From JANMZO01 sp963763135 (GTDB taxonomy: Bacteria; Actinomycetota; Acidimicrobiia; Acidimicrobiales; JANYDT01), in the NCBI GenBank assembly GCA_963763135.1, contig CAVXNJ010000004.1:124001-188000 (forward strand): DNA of 64,000 nucleotides, given 5' to 3'. The translations under genes were made by a program, and so were the position numbers. Positions 9,601 to 16,373 of the stretch are shown here, in pieces. The notes beneath the pieces were generated by a model. It was given only the letters and a program-made list of their open reading frames with translations. It did not search any database and was not told the origin of the DNA. Position 1 is the stretch's first letter; each line of letters starts with the position of its first letter.

Positions 9601-9788
9601 CGACCACGCCGCTCGAATTGCTGCTCCGCGATGGCATCGGTGAGCAGTGTTGTTTTTCCGATTCCGGCGCCCGCCTCGACGGTAAGGAGTCGGATGTCCC
9701 AACGGGTGGCCAACACCCGCAACAGGCGCGGCCGCAGGATGCCCCACCGCCCTGGAGGCGGTGGTCCGTAGCGGAAGGGCCGGTCCAC
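6681..9788 (-). CDS. MalT/LAL-like ATPase regulator with C-terminal BTAD domain
   Basis: About 1035 residues. The N-terminus carries a STAND-type ATPase with Walker A GAGIGKTT (about residues 40-47) and a Walker B-like LCLILDDAHHLEPG. A long alpha-helical repeat middle follows. The C-terminal 250 residues are a winged-helix-like part (LRIDVFGPIRVFRDG) plus a bacterial transcriptional activation domain ending RMCEEIGVEPEPETLLLERAV. Such proteins are large signal-integrating activators. The frame is open to 9908, which would overlap the divergent VOC gene. I chose the GTG at 9788, just before conserved VDRPFRYGPPPPGR; no clear ribosome-binding site supports either start. The ligand and targets are unknown. 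Confidence 0.78.
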   Translation of the reverse strand: MDRPFRYGPPPPGRWGILRPRLLRVLATRWDIRLLTVEAGAGIGKTTLLTDAIAEQQFERRGRDVWLSLEPADSSASALADALLRALGRPADGRRHPTVADVCEAIWDETPTPLCLILDDAHHLEPGSPGSRAIGELLESLPANAHLVVAGRSLPTLSRTRLLLQGQAVELREPDLRFNSTELAAFAARRGVAPVLLDDAAGWPALAELLAGAAGAGDGPSAVHNTRWEDFVWEEVLAPLPERDCGAFLRIASIGGGDREVVAIAAGVDADIARLAALPLSVADGQGGLRPHALWGEVARQRLDPVDIAECRRRVARTLRDRGSHAVAFELLAAAGDWDEALEALFDACNDQRQPPWPDVVTRWRSMIHSDVLDRPEVTYLDAYLARSEDPWSDVAWEAFNRSTEAFRSSGDIGRAVVAEIRQSWSAWLRRDPSAVVALDRRMFAHFTGQPGEGLVTNLAVLADIAGDSARLRELAGQLSKNRLEPRLRHFPGIHRIQADVTDGCVDEETMRSAVESADAGRPIEPAAGSGWAIMSPPLVAWVLGRVDEALEFSPEEIGPRFSIAERVPALAFAAVRDAHLGSFAEAERHLATLRKLIPTGPGRDLLAGMVAMAEATASAARGDEAGAVDALERGLRGRELEASGAGKAALWFPGPAWLWHEPSRAMFDARPSGPTRQRVLDACRALQAWRDGRAEPNPTTLRLLDDADALLAAMPLPQCVELAVRAHERRDRRATRVLERLCERSPVVARDALQRLTTSSRPAGLRKAAASIVADVAIPPNHELRIDVFGPIRVFRDGRLAQDPDLGRERVRQILLVLVAFRQIRRTRLGALLWPDFDEASVSANLRMTLSYVQAILEPDRVKGAAPWFLRQEAGVLRLDGRAQLHVDAWEAEVLLDEAARARADATPSLELGYLLDATAMWRGDYLEDVANEDWAHAERERLTGRLVLGAVRAGELLIGAGRAEEAIELAERVLRAEPWSEAAYRVSIRARLAHHDRSGALRVLAACRRMCEEIGVEPEPETLLLERAVARSD

Positions 9789-9889
9789 GAGCGGGATGTT
9801 AGCAACGACGCGGAATTTGCGCCTGGCTGAACGTTTCAGTTGACCGTGACCGGGCGCCGTTACCGAAGGAGCGCCGGTAGCCTTGATCC

Positions 9890-10294
9890 ATGGGACTTGT
9901 GAAGGCAATCGGATTCGACCACGTCGTCCTCAAATGCGCGGATGTCGAGAAGTCACTGGCCTTCTACGTCGATAGACTCGGATTGGAACCCGAGCGCGTC
10001 GAGGAGTGGCGACGCGGCGAAGTGCTGTTTCCATCAGTCCGGATTACACCGACCACCATCATCGACCTCTTCGGGCAAACCGGGGATGGAACGAACATGG
10101 ATCACCTCTGCCTCGTGATCGAGCCGGCCGATCTCGATGCCATAGCGGAGGCGTTCCCCGGATCTCGACGGGGCGACCATCTCTTCGGTGCCCAGGGATT
10201 CGCGTCGAGCGTCTACGTGCCTGACCCCGACGGGAACATCGTCGAGCTTCGTACTTATACATCGTCGGGTGCGGGCCCGACCGCCCAGAGCTAA
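9890..10294 (+). CDS. VOC family (glyoxalase/dioxygenase-like) protein
   Basis: 134-residue vicinal-oxygen-chelate protein with two beta-alpha-beta-beta-beta repeats. Likely metal ligands are visible: H in IGFDHVVLKC, H in TNMDHLCLVIE and E in PDGNIVELRTY. Similar proteins act as glyoxalase, dioxygenase or antibiotic-binding proteins; the substrate is not predictable. It is divergent from the BTAD regulator with about 100 bp between the chosen starts, so it may be regulated by it. Confidence 0.85.
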   Translation: MGLVKAIGFDHVVLKCADVEKSLAFYVDRLGLEPERVEEWRRGEVLFPSVRITPTTIIDLFGQTGDGTNMDHLCLVIEPADLDAIAEAFPGSRRGDHLFGAQGFASSVYVPDPDGNIVELRTYTSSGAGPTAQS

Positions 10295-10330
10295 CCCGGT
10301 CGCCGTCATCGTTGGTAGCGTGGAGGGGTC

Positions 10331-10924
10331 ATGGCTCGCCGATCGAAATCAACCGAAACTCCAAACCTGGCCGATGCCGGGCCCCACGAGGACCTCGAAG
10401 CCGAACTGTCAGACGTCGACAACGATTTTGATCCCAACGACATTCACGACGAGCTTCCCGAGGACCTGAACGCCGAAGAGTACGTCGGCCCGTACCAGTT
10501 TCCCGACAACGCACGTCGTCGCACGCCCGCTGCGTTGTATGCGCTCATCGGGCTGGGCATGCTCGGCGCCTGGGTTTCGACCCGATCGAGCGACAGTGCG
10601 ATGGTCAACCGCGGACTCGGCTGGGGTGGCCTGTTCCTGCTGGCCCTCGGCGTCTACGGCTTCGCCGCCGGAAAGCGACTCAACGTTTCCGATGTCGAGG
10701 CGCTGTCCGCCGCTTCGGCCCACGTCGGTTTTCCGATCGGGCACGCCTCGGCCCAACTCGGCTGGCGCGGTCTGCTCAGCCGGCCAACGTGGCGAATCCT
10801 GCTGTACTCAGCCGAGAATCCGCCGAAGAAGCGTGGCCTGGTGTTGGTCGACGGCTGTGATTCGGCCATCGTCGGCGACATGATCGAGGAAAACCCCGAA
10901 GATTGGTCGCAGTTCGACCTCTGA
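10331..10924 (+). CDS. Conserved hypothetical membrane protein
   Basis: 197 residues. The N-terminal 55 are highly acidic (DVDNDFDPNDIHDELPEDLN). Two transmembrane helices follow (about residues 68-85 and 96-112), then a soluble C-terminal domain of about 80 residues containing VGFPIGHASAQLGWRG, WRILLYSAENPPKKRG and LVLVDGCDSAIVGD. I do not recognise the family. The same orientation and position directly upstream of the phosphatidylinositol mannoside genes suggest an envelope role, but this is inference only. Confidence 0.6.
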   Translation: MARRSKSTETPNLADAGPHEDLEAELSDVDNDFDPNDIHDELPEDLNAEEYVGPYQFPDNARRRTPAALYALIGLGMLGAWVSTRSSDSAMVNRGLGWGGLFLLALGVYGFAAGKRLNVSDVEALSAASAHVGFPIGHASAQLGWRGLLSRPTWRILLYSAENPPKKRGLVLVDGCDSAIVGDMIEENPEDWSQFDL

Positions 10925-10928
10925 CCCA

Positions 10929-10972
10929 GGGTGTACCCCACGGTGATTTCGGGTGTACCCGACGGCGATTTC
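10929..10972. repeat. Tandem 22-bp repeat (two copies)
   Basis: Two adjacent 22-bp units (10929-10950 and 10951-10972, two mismatches), each beginning GGGTGTACCC, a near-palindrome. They lie a few bases after the stop of the upstream gene and about 120 bp before pgsA. They may be a pair of regulator sites or a simple duplication. Confidence 0.7.
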
Positions 10973-11090
10973 GATGCGGCCCGGTTCGGCGCTGTGACGG
11001 AAAAGTGCCGTTGTTCGTCGAATTCTGGACAACCGCTGGTAACCTTTGCAAGCACCGGGCAAACGGTTTTTGCCCTGAGGAGAGTCATCC

Positions 11091-11894
11091 GTGTTCGACG
11101 GTTCGTTCAGAACAGCAGTAGATAAGGGTGTGAAGCCGATCGGTCGGGGTCTAACCCGGCTGGGCGTAACTCCCGATCAGCTCACTGCCCTGGGCCTTCT
11201 CATGTCCGTGGCGACGGCGGTATCCGTCGCTACCGGTCACCTGTTCATCGGGTTCCTTTTGCTCGTAGCGTCCGCTCTTCCTGACCTCTTCGACGGCGCT
11301 GTCGCAAAAGCTTCAGGCGTTTCATCGATCCGTGGGGCGTTTTTCGACTCCGTCGCCGACCGGGTTACCGACGCGTTCCTCCTTGGCGGCATCGGCTGGC
11401 ACCTTCAAGAGACCCACGGTACGCACGGCGGGCGATACGCGATGTTGGCCTTTGCCGTCCTCGGTGTCTCCACGTTGATCTCGTATCAGCGAGCGAAAGC
11501 GGAGATTTTCGGTTTCGACGCGAAGGGTGGCCTTATGGAACGGGCGGAGCGAATTATTGCCCTCGCCGTCGGTTTGGCCATTCCGGTCCTGCTCGTCCCC
11601 GTCCTCTGGCTGATGCTCGTGCTCGTTTCGATCACTGCGGTCCAGCGCTTTGTGAAGGTGTGGAGGCAGGCGGCCAAGCCACCCGCACCGATCGTTCTTC
11701 CGCCCCGCAAGGCTCGCAGCGCACGCACCCGGGGTGCCAACGCCGACCGGGCATTCTGGTCGGCTCGTTCCGAGCGAACCGGGACCCCGACGGAACGCTC
11801 ACCGTGGCGGGACCGGGCCGCGACCCGTCGAAATGCTGACCCCACGTCGAAGGCGTTCGCCGAATGGCGTGAGCGGCTGAAACAGCGCCGTTGA
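11091..11894 (+). CDS. pgsA: CDP-alcohol phosphatidyltransferase (phosphatidylinositol phosphate synthase-like)
   Basis: 267-residue membrane enzyme of the CDP-alcohol phosphatidyltransferase family. The active-site pattern D-x-x-D-G-x-x-A-(R)-x8-G-x3-D-x3-D is present as DLFDGAVAKASGVSSIRGAFFDSVADRVTD, with Lys where the consensus has Arg. Hydrophobic segments surround it and the C-terminal 60 residues are basic. Placement directly before an HX4D acyltransferase and a PimA-like glycosyltransferase matches mycobacterial pgsA1-Rv2611c-pimA, so it probably makes phosphatidylinositol phosphate from CDP-diacylglycerol and inositol phosphate. Its stop overlaps the next start by four bases. Confidence 0.85.
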   Translation: MFDGSFRTAVDKGVKPIGRGLTRLGVTPDQLTALGLLMSVATAVSVATGHLFIGFLLLVASALPDLFDGAVAKASGVSSIRGAFFDSVADRVTDAFLLGGIGWHLQETHGTHGGRYAMLAFAVLGVSTLISYQRAKAEIFGFDAKGGLMERAERIIALAVGLAIPVLLVPVLWLMLVLVSITAVQRFVKVWRQAAKPPAPIVLPPRKARSARTRGANADRAFWSARSERTGTPTERSPWRDRAATRRNADPTSKAFAEWRERLKQRR

Positions 11895-12847
11895 AACCCG
11901 TCGAAGCGATGCCGGACCCTGTCCGGACCAAACCCTCCGGTCTCGCCGGGCCGTTCCGACGGCTCAAGAAAGACGCGCTGATCGTCTCGAGCTACAAAGG
12001 TGCCGCGTTGGTGGCACGAACCATGCCGGAGTGGGCCGCCGAGCGTTCCGCCGAGTTGCTTTCAGTCATTCTGCGCTACGTGCTGAAGGGACGGCGGGAA
12101 ATGGTGGGCCGGCATCAGGCCCGCCTGAGCGGCCGGACATTCACCGAAGCCGAACGAACAGCCGCCGTCAACGAAGCATTCGCCACCTATGCCCAGTACT
12201 GGGTCAACCTCTTCCGGCTGACGGGTGCTTCGACCGAGCGGGTAGACGCTTCGATCGACGTTGAGGGAGCCGAGCACGTGGATGCCGCACTGGCGCTCGG
12301 CAACGGCGTCGTGATGGCCATGCCGCATATCGGCGCGTGGGACCTCGGCGGAGCCTGGGTCGGCCACCATTGGCCGCTTACCGTCGTCGCGGAGCGGGTT
12401 GAACCGCCGGAGTTGTTTCAATGGTTCTGCGACCAGCGCAAGGCCAACAACATCACAGTGGTTCCCCTGGACCACGAAGCCGGCGGTGCCCTTCTCGCCG
12501 CGCTCCGACGCAACGAAGTGCTCGGCCTGCTTTGCGATCGAGACATTGCTGGTGGGGGAGTGGAGGTTGAGTTCTTCGGAGAGCGCACGACGCTGCCTGC
12601 GGGTCCGGCGACGCTGTCGCTCCGGACCGGTGCCCCGATTCTTCCTGTGGTCGTGTACCAGCGCCCGGGCCAACCGGCGCGAGGGGTGATTCGACCACCT
12701 ATTCCGTTCGTTCGGTCCGGCAAACTGCGCGCCGACGTGGCGGCACTCACGCAGCTCGTTGCCTTTGAGCTCGAGGCGCTTATTCGTGTGGCCCCGGAGC
12801 AGTGGCACGTGCTCCAGCCGAACTGGCCGTCTGACCGTTCGCTTTAG
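11891..12847 (+). CDS. patA: Phosphatidylinositol mannoside acyltransferase (PatA-like)
   Basis: 318-residue LpxL/HtrB-type acyltransferase. The catalytic HX4D is visible in VVMAMPHIGAWDLGGAWVG, and later conserved elements include LLCDRDIAGGGVEVEFFGE and a proline-rich substrate region (TGAPILPVVVYQ). In mycobacteria the enzyme at this position acylates the mannose of phosphatidylinositol mannosides on the inner face of the membrane. It is translationally coupled to pgsA and followed by pimA after a 195-bp gap. The encoded protein has no clear signal peptide, which fits the family. Confidence 0.85.
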   Translation: MKPVEAMPDPVRTKPSGLAGPFRRLKKDALIVSSYKGAALVARTMPEWAAERSAELLSVILRYVLKGRREMVGRHQARLSGRTFTEAERTAAVNEAFATYAQYWVNLFRLTGASTERVDASIDVEGAEHVDAALALGNGVVMAMPHIGAWDLGGAWVGHHWPLTVVAERVEPPELFQWFCDQRKANNITVVPLDHEAGGALLAALRRNEVLGLLCDRDIAGGGVEVEFFGERTTLPAGPATLSLRTGAPILPVVVYQRPGQPARGVIRPPIPFVRSGKLRADVAALTQLVAFELEALIRVAPEQWHVLQPNWPSDRSL

Positions 12848-13042
12848 TTGTCGGCGTCCGGCTACTTTCCAGCTGCTTTCGGGCTGTCGAGGCGGGTAGG
12901 GAGTCAGACGCTCCGAATCGGCGGCCGTTTGCCGGTCAAAGCGAAAATTTGCCGGGCGTTGCGAATCGAGAACTCGGAGCGTGCCGGAATTGGGCACCGT
13001 GGCCCATAACGAACATGGAAAAGCCCTAGTAGCGTCGTTCGA

Positions 13043-14107
13043 GTGCGTATCGGCATGTTCAGCCCGTACAGCCTTTCGATACCGGGAGGGGTGCAGGGAC
13101 AGGTACTCGGTCTAGCCCGTGCGCTTCGTCGCGAAGGGCACCAGGTGCGCGTGCTCGGCCCGTGCGACGGCCCGCCTCCCGAGGGTGGCGTCACCCCCTT
13201 GGGAAACGCGCTTCCACTGGCTGCGAACGGTTCCGTGGCCCCGATTGCTCCGGACCCATCTGCGGTACTGCGCACGATTCGAGCGATCAACGACGAGGAT
13301 TTCGACGTTCTACATCTGCATGAGCCGATGGTCCCCGGTTGCACGATGACCGCGATGCTCTACGACGCCGCGCCGATGCTCGGCACCTTTCACGCGGCCG
13401 GGCGGAGTTCGTCGTACAAGTACTTCCGGGCGCCGCTACGGTGGCTGGCGAAGAAACTCGACCTACGAACGGCGGTCAGTCAGGACGCGATTTCGCTTGC
13501 TCAGCAATCGCTCGGTGGCGAGTACGAATTGCTGTTCAACGGCATCGAGATCGACCGGTTTCGACTCGCCGACCCGTGGCCGGCCTCGTCGCCGACGGTG
13601 CTGTTCGTCGGACGACATGAGGAGCGCAAGGGACTCGAAGTCCTGTTGGAAGCGCACACCCACCTCGGGGCCGATGTTCGACTCTGGGTCGCGGGTTCCG
13701 GGCCGCAGACCGCGAATCTGCGGGCCAGGTACCCCGATCCCCGCATCGAATGGCTGGGTCGGGTGTCCGATGCCGAGTTGGCCAGGCGTTGGCGAACCGC
13801 GTCTGCGTACTGCGCTCCCTCCCTCGGCGGTGAATCCTTCGGCGTGGTGCTCCTCGAATCCATGGCCGCCGAAACCCCCGTTGTCGCGAGCGATATCCCG
13901 GGCTATCGCAATGTCGTGACCGACGAGAACACGGGCCTCCTGGTGCCGCCCGGTGAGCCGATCGCGCTCGCCAAGGCCCTCGATCGGGTCCTCACCGACA
14001 ACGATCTGGCGGAGCGGTTGGTGGCGAATGGGTCGTTGAAGGCGCAGGAGTTATCCATGGACGCGCTGGCGCGGAGGTATGTGGAGTTGTATCGCCGGAT
14101 CGTGTGA
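13043..14107 (+). CDS. pimA: GDP-mannose phosphatidylinositol mannosyltransferase (PimA-like)
   Basis: 354-residue GT4 glycosyltransferase. Family marks are the N-terminal YSLSIPGGVQGQVLGLARAL, the middle VLHLHEPMVPG and FNGIEIDRF, and the C-terminal donor-binding SLGGESFGVVLLESMAAETP. PimA transfers mannose from GDP-mannose to phosphatidylinositol, the first step of PIM and lipoglycan synthesis. It starts at a GTG. The 195-bp gap before it shows no recognised feature. The last 15 codons and stop (DALARRYVELYRRIV) are the first of five tandem copies of a 68-bp unit. Confidence 0.88.
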   Translation: MRIGMFSPYSLSIPGGVQGQVLGLARALRREGHQVRVLGPCDGPPPEGGVTPLGNALPLAANGSVAPIAPDPSAVLRTIRAINDEDFDVLHLHEPMVPGCTMTAMLYDAAPMLGTFHAAGRSSSYKYFRAPLRWLAKKLDLRTAVSQDAISLAQQSLGGEYELLFNGIEIDRFRLADPWPASSPTVLFVGRHEERKGLEVLLEAHTHLGADVRLWVAGSGPQTANLRARYPDPRIEWLGRVSDAELARRWRTASAYCAPSLGGESFGVVLLESMAAETPVVASDIPGYRNVVTDENTGLLVPPGEPIALAKALDRVLTDNDLAERLVANGSLKAQELSMDALARRYVELYRRIV

Positions 14108-14408
14108 GGCGCGTTGGATTGGGCACAGACGCGCTGGCGCGGAGGTATGTGGAGTTGTATCGCCGGATCGTGTGAGGCGCGTTGGATTGGGCACAGACGC
14201 GCTGGCGCGGAGGTATGTGGAGTTGTATCGCCGGATCGTGTGAGGCGCGTTGGATTGGGCACAGACGCGCTGGCGCGGAGGTATGTGGAGTTGTATCGCC
14301 GGATCGTGTGAGGGCGCGTTGGATTGGGCACAGGCGACGCACGGTGGCGCTGGCGCGGAGGTATGTGGAGTTGTATCGCCGGATCGTGTGAGCGCGTTGG
14401 ATTGGGCG
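14061..14408. repeat. Five tandem copies of the pimA 3' end (68-bp unit)
   Basis: The unit ACGCGCTGGCGCGGAGGTAT... starts at 14061, 14129, 14197 and 14265, and, after a slightly altered 80-bp step, around 14345. Each copy contains the final codons of pimA, its TGA and about 20 bp beyond it. Only the first is the real gene end. The period is not a multiple of three, so each copy sits in a new frame. These repeats and a short non-repetitive leader fill the 415-bp gap between pimA and lemA; no gene is present. Confidence 0.95.
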
Positions 14409-14522
14409 GGCCGCCCTTAGGGTCGAGTGGCGACTTGGGCGCCCAAACGTCATGGGATCTTGTAGCGTTCTCCACAGGTGGCTGCCTATGTAATGGCGCC
14501 CTGAGACAAGGAGTGGCAACAG

Positions 14523-15074
14523 ATGGCCGTAGTTGGGATCCTGATAGCAATAGTGGTGCTCGTCGCACTTTACGTATTGATGCAGTACAACGGGCTCGTG
14601 AAGGTCCGGAATCGTATCGAGAATGCCTGGGCGCAGATCGACGTTCAGCTGAAGCGCCGGTATGACCTGATCCCGAACCTGGTGGAAACCGTGAAGGGCT
14701 ACGCCACACACGAGCGGGCAACGCTGGAAGCGGTCATCACCGCACGTAATGCGGCCATGGGAGCCCAGGGTGTGGCCGACAAGGCCACTGCCGAAAATGG
14801 TCTGTCGGGCACCTTGAAGTCGTTGTTTGCACTCAGCGAGTCGTATCCCGACCTGAAGGCCAACCAGAACTTCTTGAACCTGCAGGAAGAACTGACCGGA
14901 ACCGAAGACAAGATCGCCTATTCGCGCCAGTTCTTCAACGACGAAGTCCGCTCGTACAACACCAAGATCCAGAGCTTCCCGACCAACATCTTGGCCAAGA
15001 AGTTTTCGTTTGCTCAGCGCGAATACTTTCAGACCGACGCCGCCGAACGCGGTCCGGCCACCGTCAAGTTCTGA
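14523..15074 (+). CDS. lemA: LemA family protein
   Basis: 183-residue LemA protein: one N-terminal transmembrane helix (about residues 3-20, short outside tail) followed by a helical-bundle domain. The family signature YNGLVKVRNRIENAWAQIDV is immediately after the helix, with QLKRRYDLIPNLVETVKGYA next. The role is poorly known, but lemA is often beside htpX-type proteases, as here. A good ribosome-binding site (AAGGAG) lies 8-9 bp before the ATG. It is probably co-transcribed with htpX. Confidence 0.92.
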   Translation: MAVVGILIAIVVLVALYVLMQYNGLVKVRNRIENAWAQIDVQLKRRYDLIPNLVETVKGYATHERATLEAVITARNAAMGAQGVADKATAENGLSGTLKSLFALSESYPDLKANQNFLNLQEELTGTEDKIAYSRQFFNDEVRSYNTKIQSFPTNILAKKFSFAQREYFQTDAAERGPATVKF

Positions 15075-15143
15075 TTCGACCTCCATCCGCAGGTGTCGAC
15101 CGGTCGACAATCCTCGATCGATCGCGCCCGCTGAGGTGTCTAC

Positions 15144-16073
15144 ATGTATGACCAAATAGATTCCAACAAGCGTCGGAGCATCATTCTGACGCTGTCGTTC
15201 GTACTGGTCGTGGTTGCCGTCGGCTGGGCATTTTCGGCCGTCGTCGGCTTCGGATGGTACGGGCTCGTCGGCGCCGTGATCTTTTCCATCTTCCTGTCGT
15301 TCATGTCGTATTGGAAGAGCGACAAGATCGCGCTCGCAATGAGTCACGCGCATCCGGCCGACCCAACACAGTATGCGCGCTTACATAACTTGGTCGAGGG
15401 CCTGTGCATTGCCAGCGGTCTGCCGAAGCCGAAGGTGTATTACATCGAAGATTCGGCGCCGAACGCATTTGCGACCGGTCGCAACCCGAAGAACGCTGCG
15501 ATCGCCGTGACGACGGGTCTCATGGAGAAGATGAACCGCGTCGAGTTGGAGGGCGTGCTCGCGCACGAACTCGCACACATCAAGAACAACGACATTCTCG
15601 TGTCGACGATCGCCGTGACCATGGTCGGAATCGTGGCGCTCCTGTCCGACTGGGGCATGCGGTGGTTGTGGTGGGGTGGCCCGAGCCACCGGAACGACCG
15701 TGACCGCGACAATGGTGGCAACGGGATCGGTCAACTGCTGTTCTTTCTGGGCATGATCCTGCTGGTCGTAGCCCCCCTCATCGCCAAGCTGATGCAGTTC
15801 GCGATCAGCCGCAACCGCGAAGAGTTGGCCGACGTCACCGGAGTATCGATCACCCGCTACCCGCCAGGGTTGATAAGCGCGCTTGAGAAGTTGCGAGATG
15901 ACCAAACGGTCGTGCACTCGGCATCGCGAGCGACTGCTCACCTTTGGATCGAATCGCCGATCGCCCGAGAAGAGGGCGAGCATCGCGAACGGGGCGAAAA
16001 GCTCAACATCAATCGTCTCTTCGACACCCACCCTTCGCTCGAAAGCCGGATCGCCGCGCTGCGCGAACTGTGA
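15144..16073 (+). CDS. htpX: M48 family membrane zinc metalloprotease HtpX-like
   Basis: 309-residue membrane protease. Two N-terminal hydrophobic segments (about 15-60) precede the zinc motif HELAH in EGVLAHELAHIKNNDI; further transmembrane segments follow (ISTIAVTMVGIVALLSDWG and LLFFLGMILLVVAPLIAKLM). The third ligand region is SRNREELADVTG. HtpX degrades misfolded membrane proteins. A ribosome-binding site (GAGGTG) precedes the ATG. The pairing with lemA suggests a shared membrane quality-control function. Confidence 0.92.
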   Translation: MYDQIDSNKRRSIILTLSFVLVVVAVGWAFSAVVGFGWYGLVGAVIFSIFLSFMSYWKSDKIALAMSHAHPADPTQYARLHNLVEGLCIASGLPKPKVYYIEDSAPNAFATGRNPKNAAIAVTTGLMEKMNRVELEGVLAHELAHIKNNDILVSTIAVTMVGIVALLSDWGMRWLWWGGPSHRNDRDRDNGGNGIGQLLFFLGMILLVVAPLIAKLMQFAISRNREELADVTGVSITRYPPGLISALEKLRDDQTVVHSASRATAHLWIESPIAREEGEHRERGEKLNINRLFDTHPSLESRIAALREL

Positions 16074-16086
16074 GGTCACGACGGGG

Positions 16087-16362
16087 TCACTCCTCTTCGG
16101 CGCCGACCTTTGCCCTGACTTCGGCGGCGAGAGCGCGTCGCTCGGCCTGCTCTTTCAGACGCTGGCGTTCGTATCGTCGCTGGAAGTACACCGCAGGTGG
16201 AATGAAGGCGACGGCCGACATGACGGTCCCGACCAGTTTGCCCTTGTTCTCGTCGCCGGTGCTCGCGAAATGGCCGGCGAGCCACACAGCGAGCACGCAC
16301 CAAAACACGCCTATCAGTCCGATGGTTACGTTCCGGGCGAGCTTCGAATTGAACGATGGCAT
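16087..16362 (-). CDS. Small membrane protein, unknown
   Basis: 91 residues with two predicted transmembrane helices (about 12-30 and 43-60) and a charged, helical C-terminus rich in Arg, Glu and Ala (RYERQRLKEQAERRALAAEV). No family recognised. It lies 12 bp after the end of the M3 peptidase gene on the same strand, so it is probably the second gene of that transcript, and is convergent with htpX. Confidence 0.6.
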   Translation of the reverse strand: MPSFNSKLARNVTIGLIGVFWCVLAVWLAGHFASTGDENKGKLVGTVMSAVAFIPPAVYFQRRYERQRLKEQAERRALAAEVRAKVGAEEE

Positions 16363-16373
16363 GGCCGCCGCTT

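Noticed and set aside
14061..14408. CRISPR array
   Set aside because: The units are contiguous and include the pimA coding end; there are no unique spacers.
13903..15353. Long minus-strand frames with repeated STSGDTTPHTSAPAR-like peptides
   Set aside because: They are antisense translations of the pimA tail array and lemA/htpX; repetition comes from the DNA repeat.
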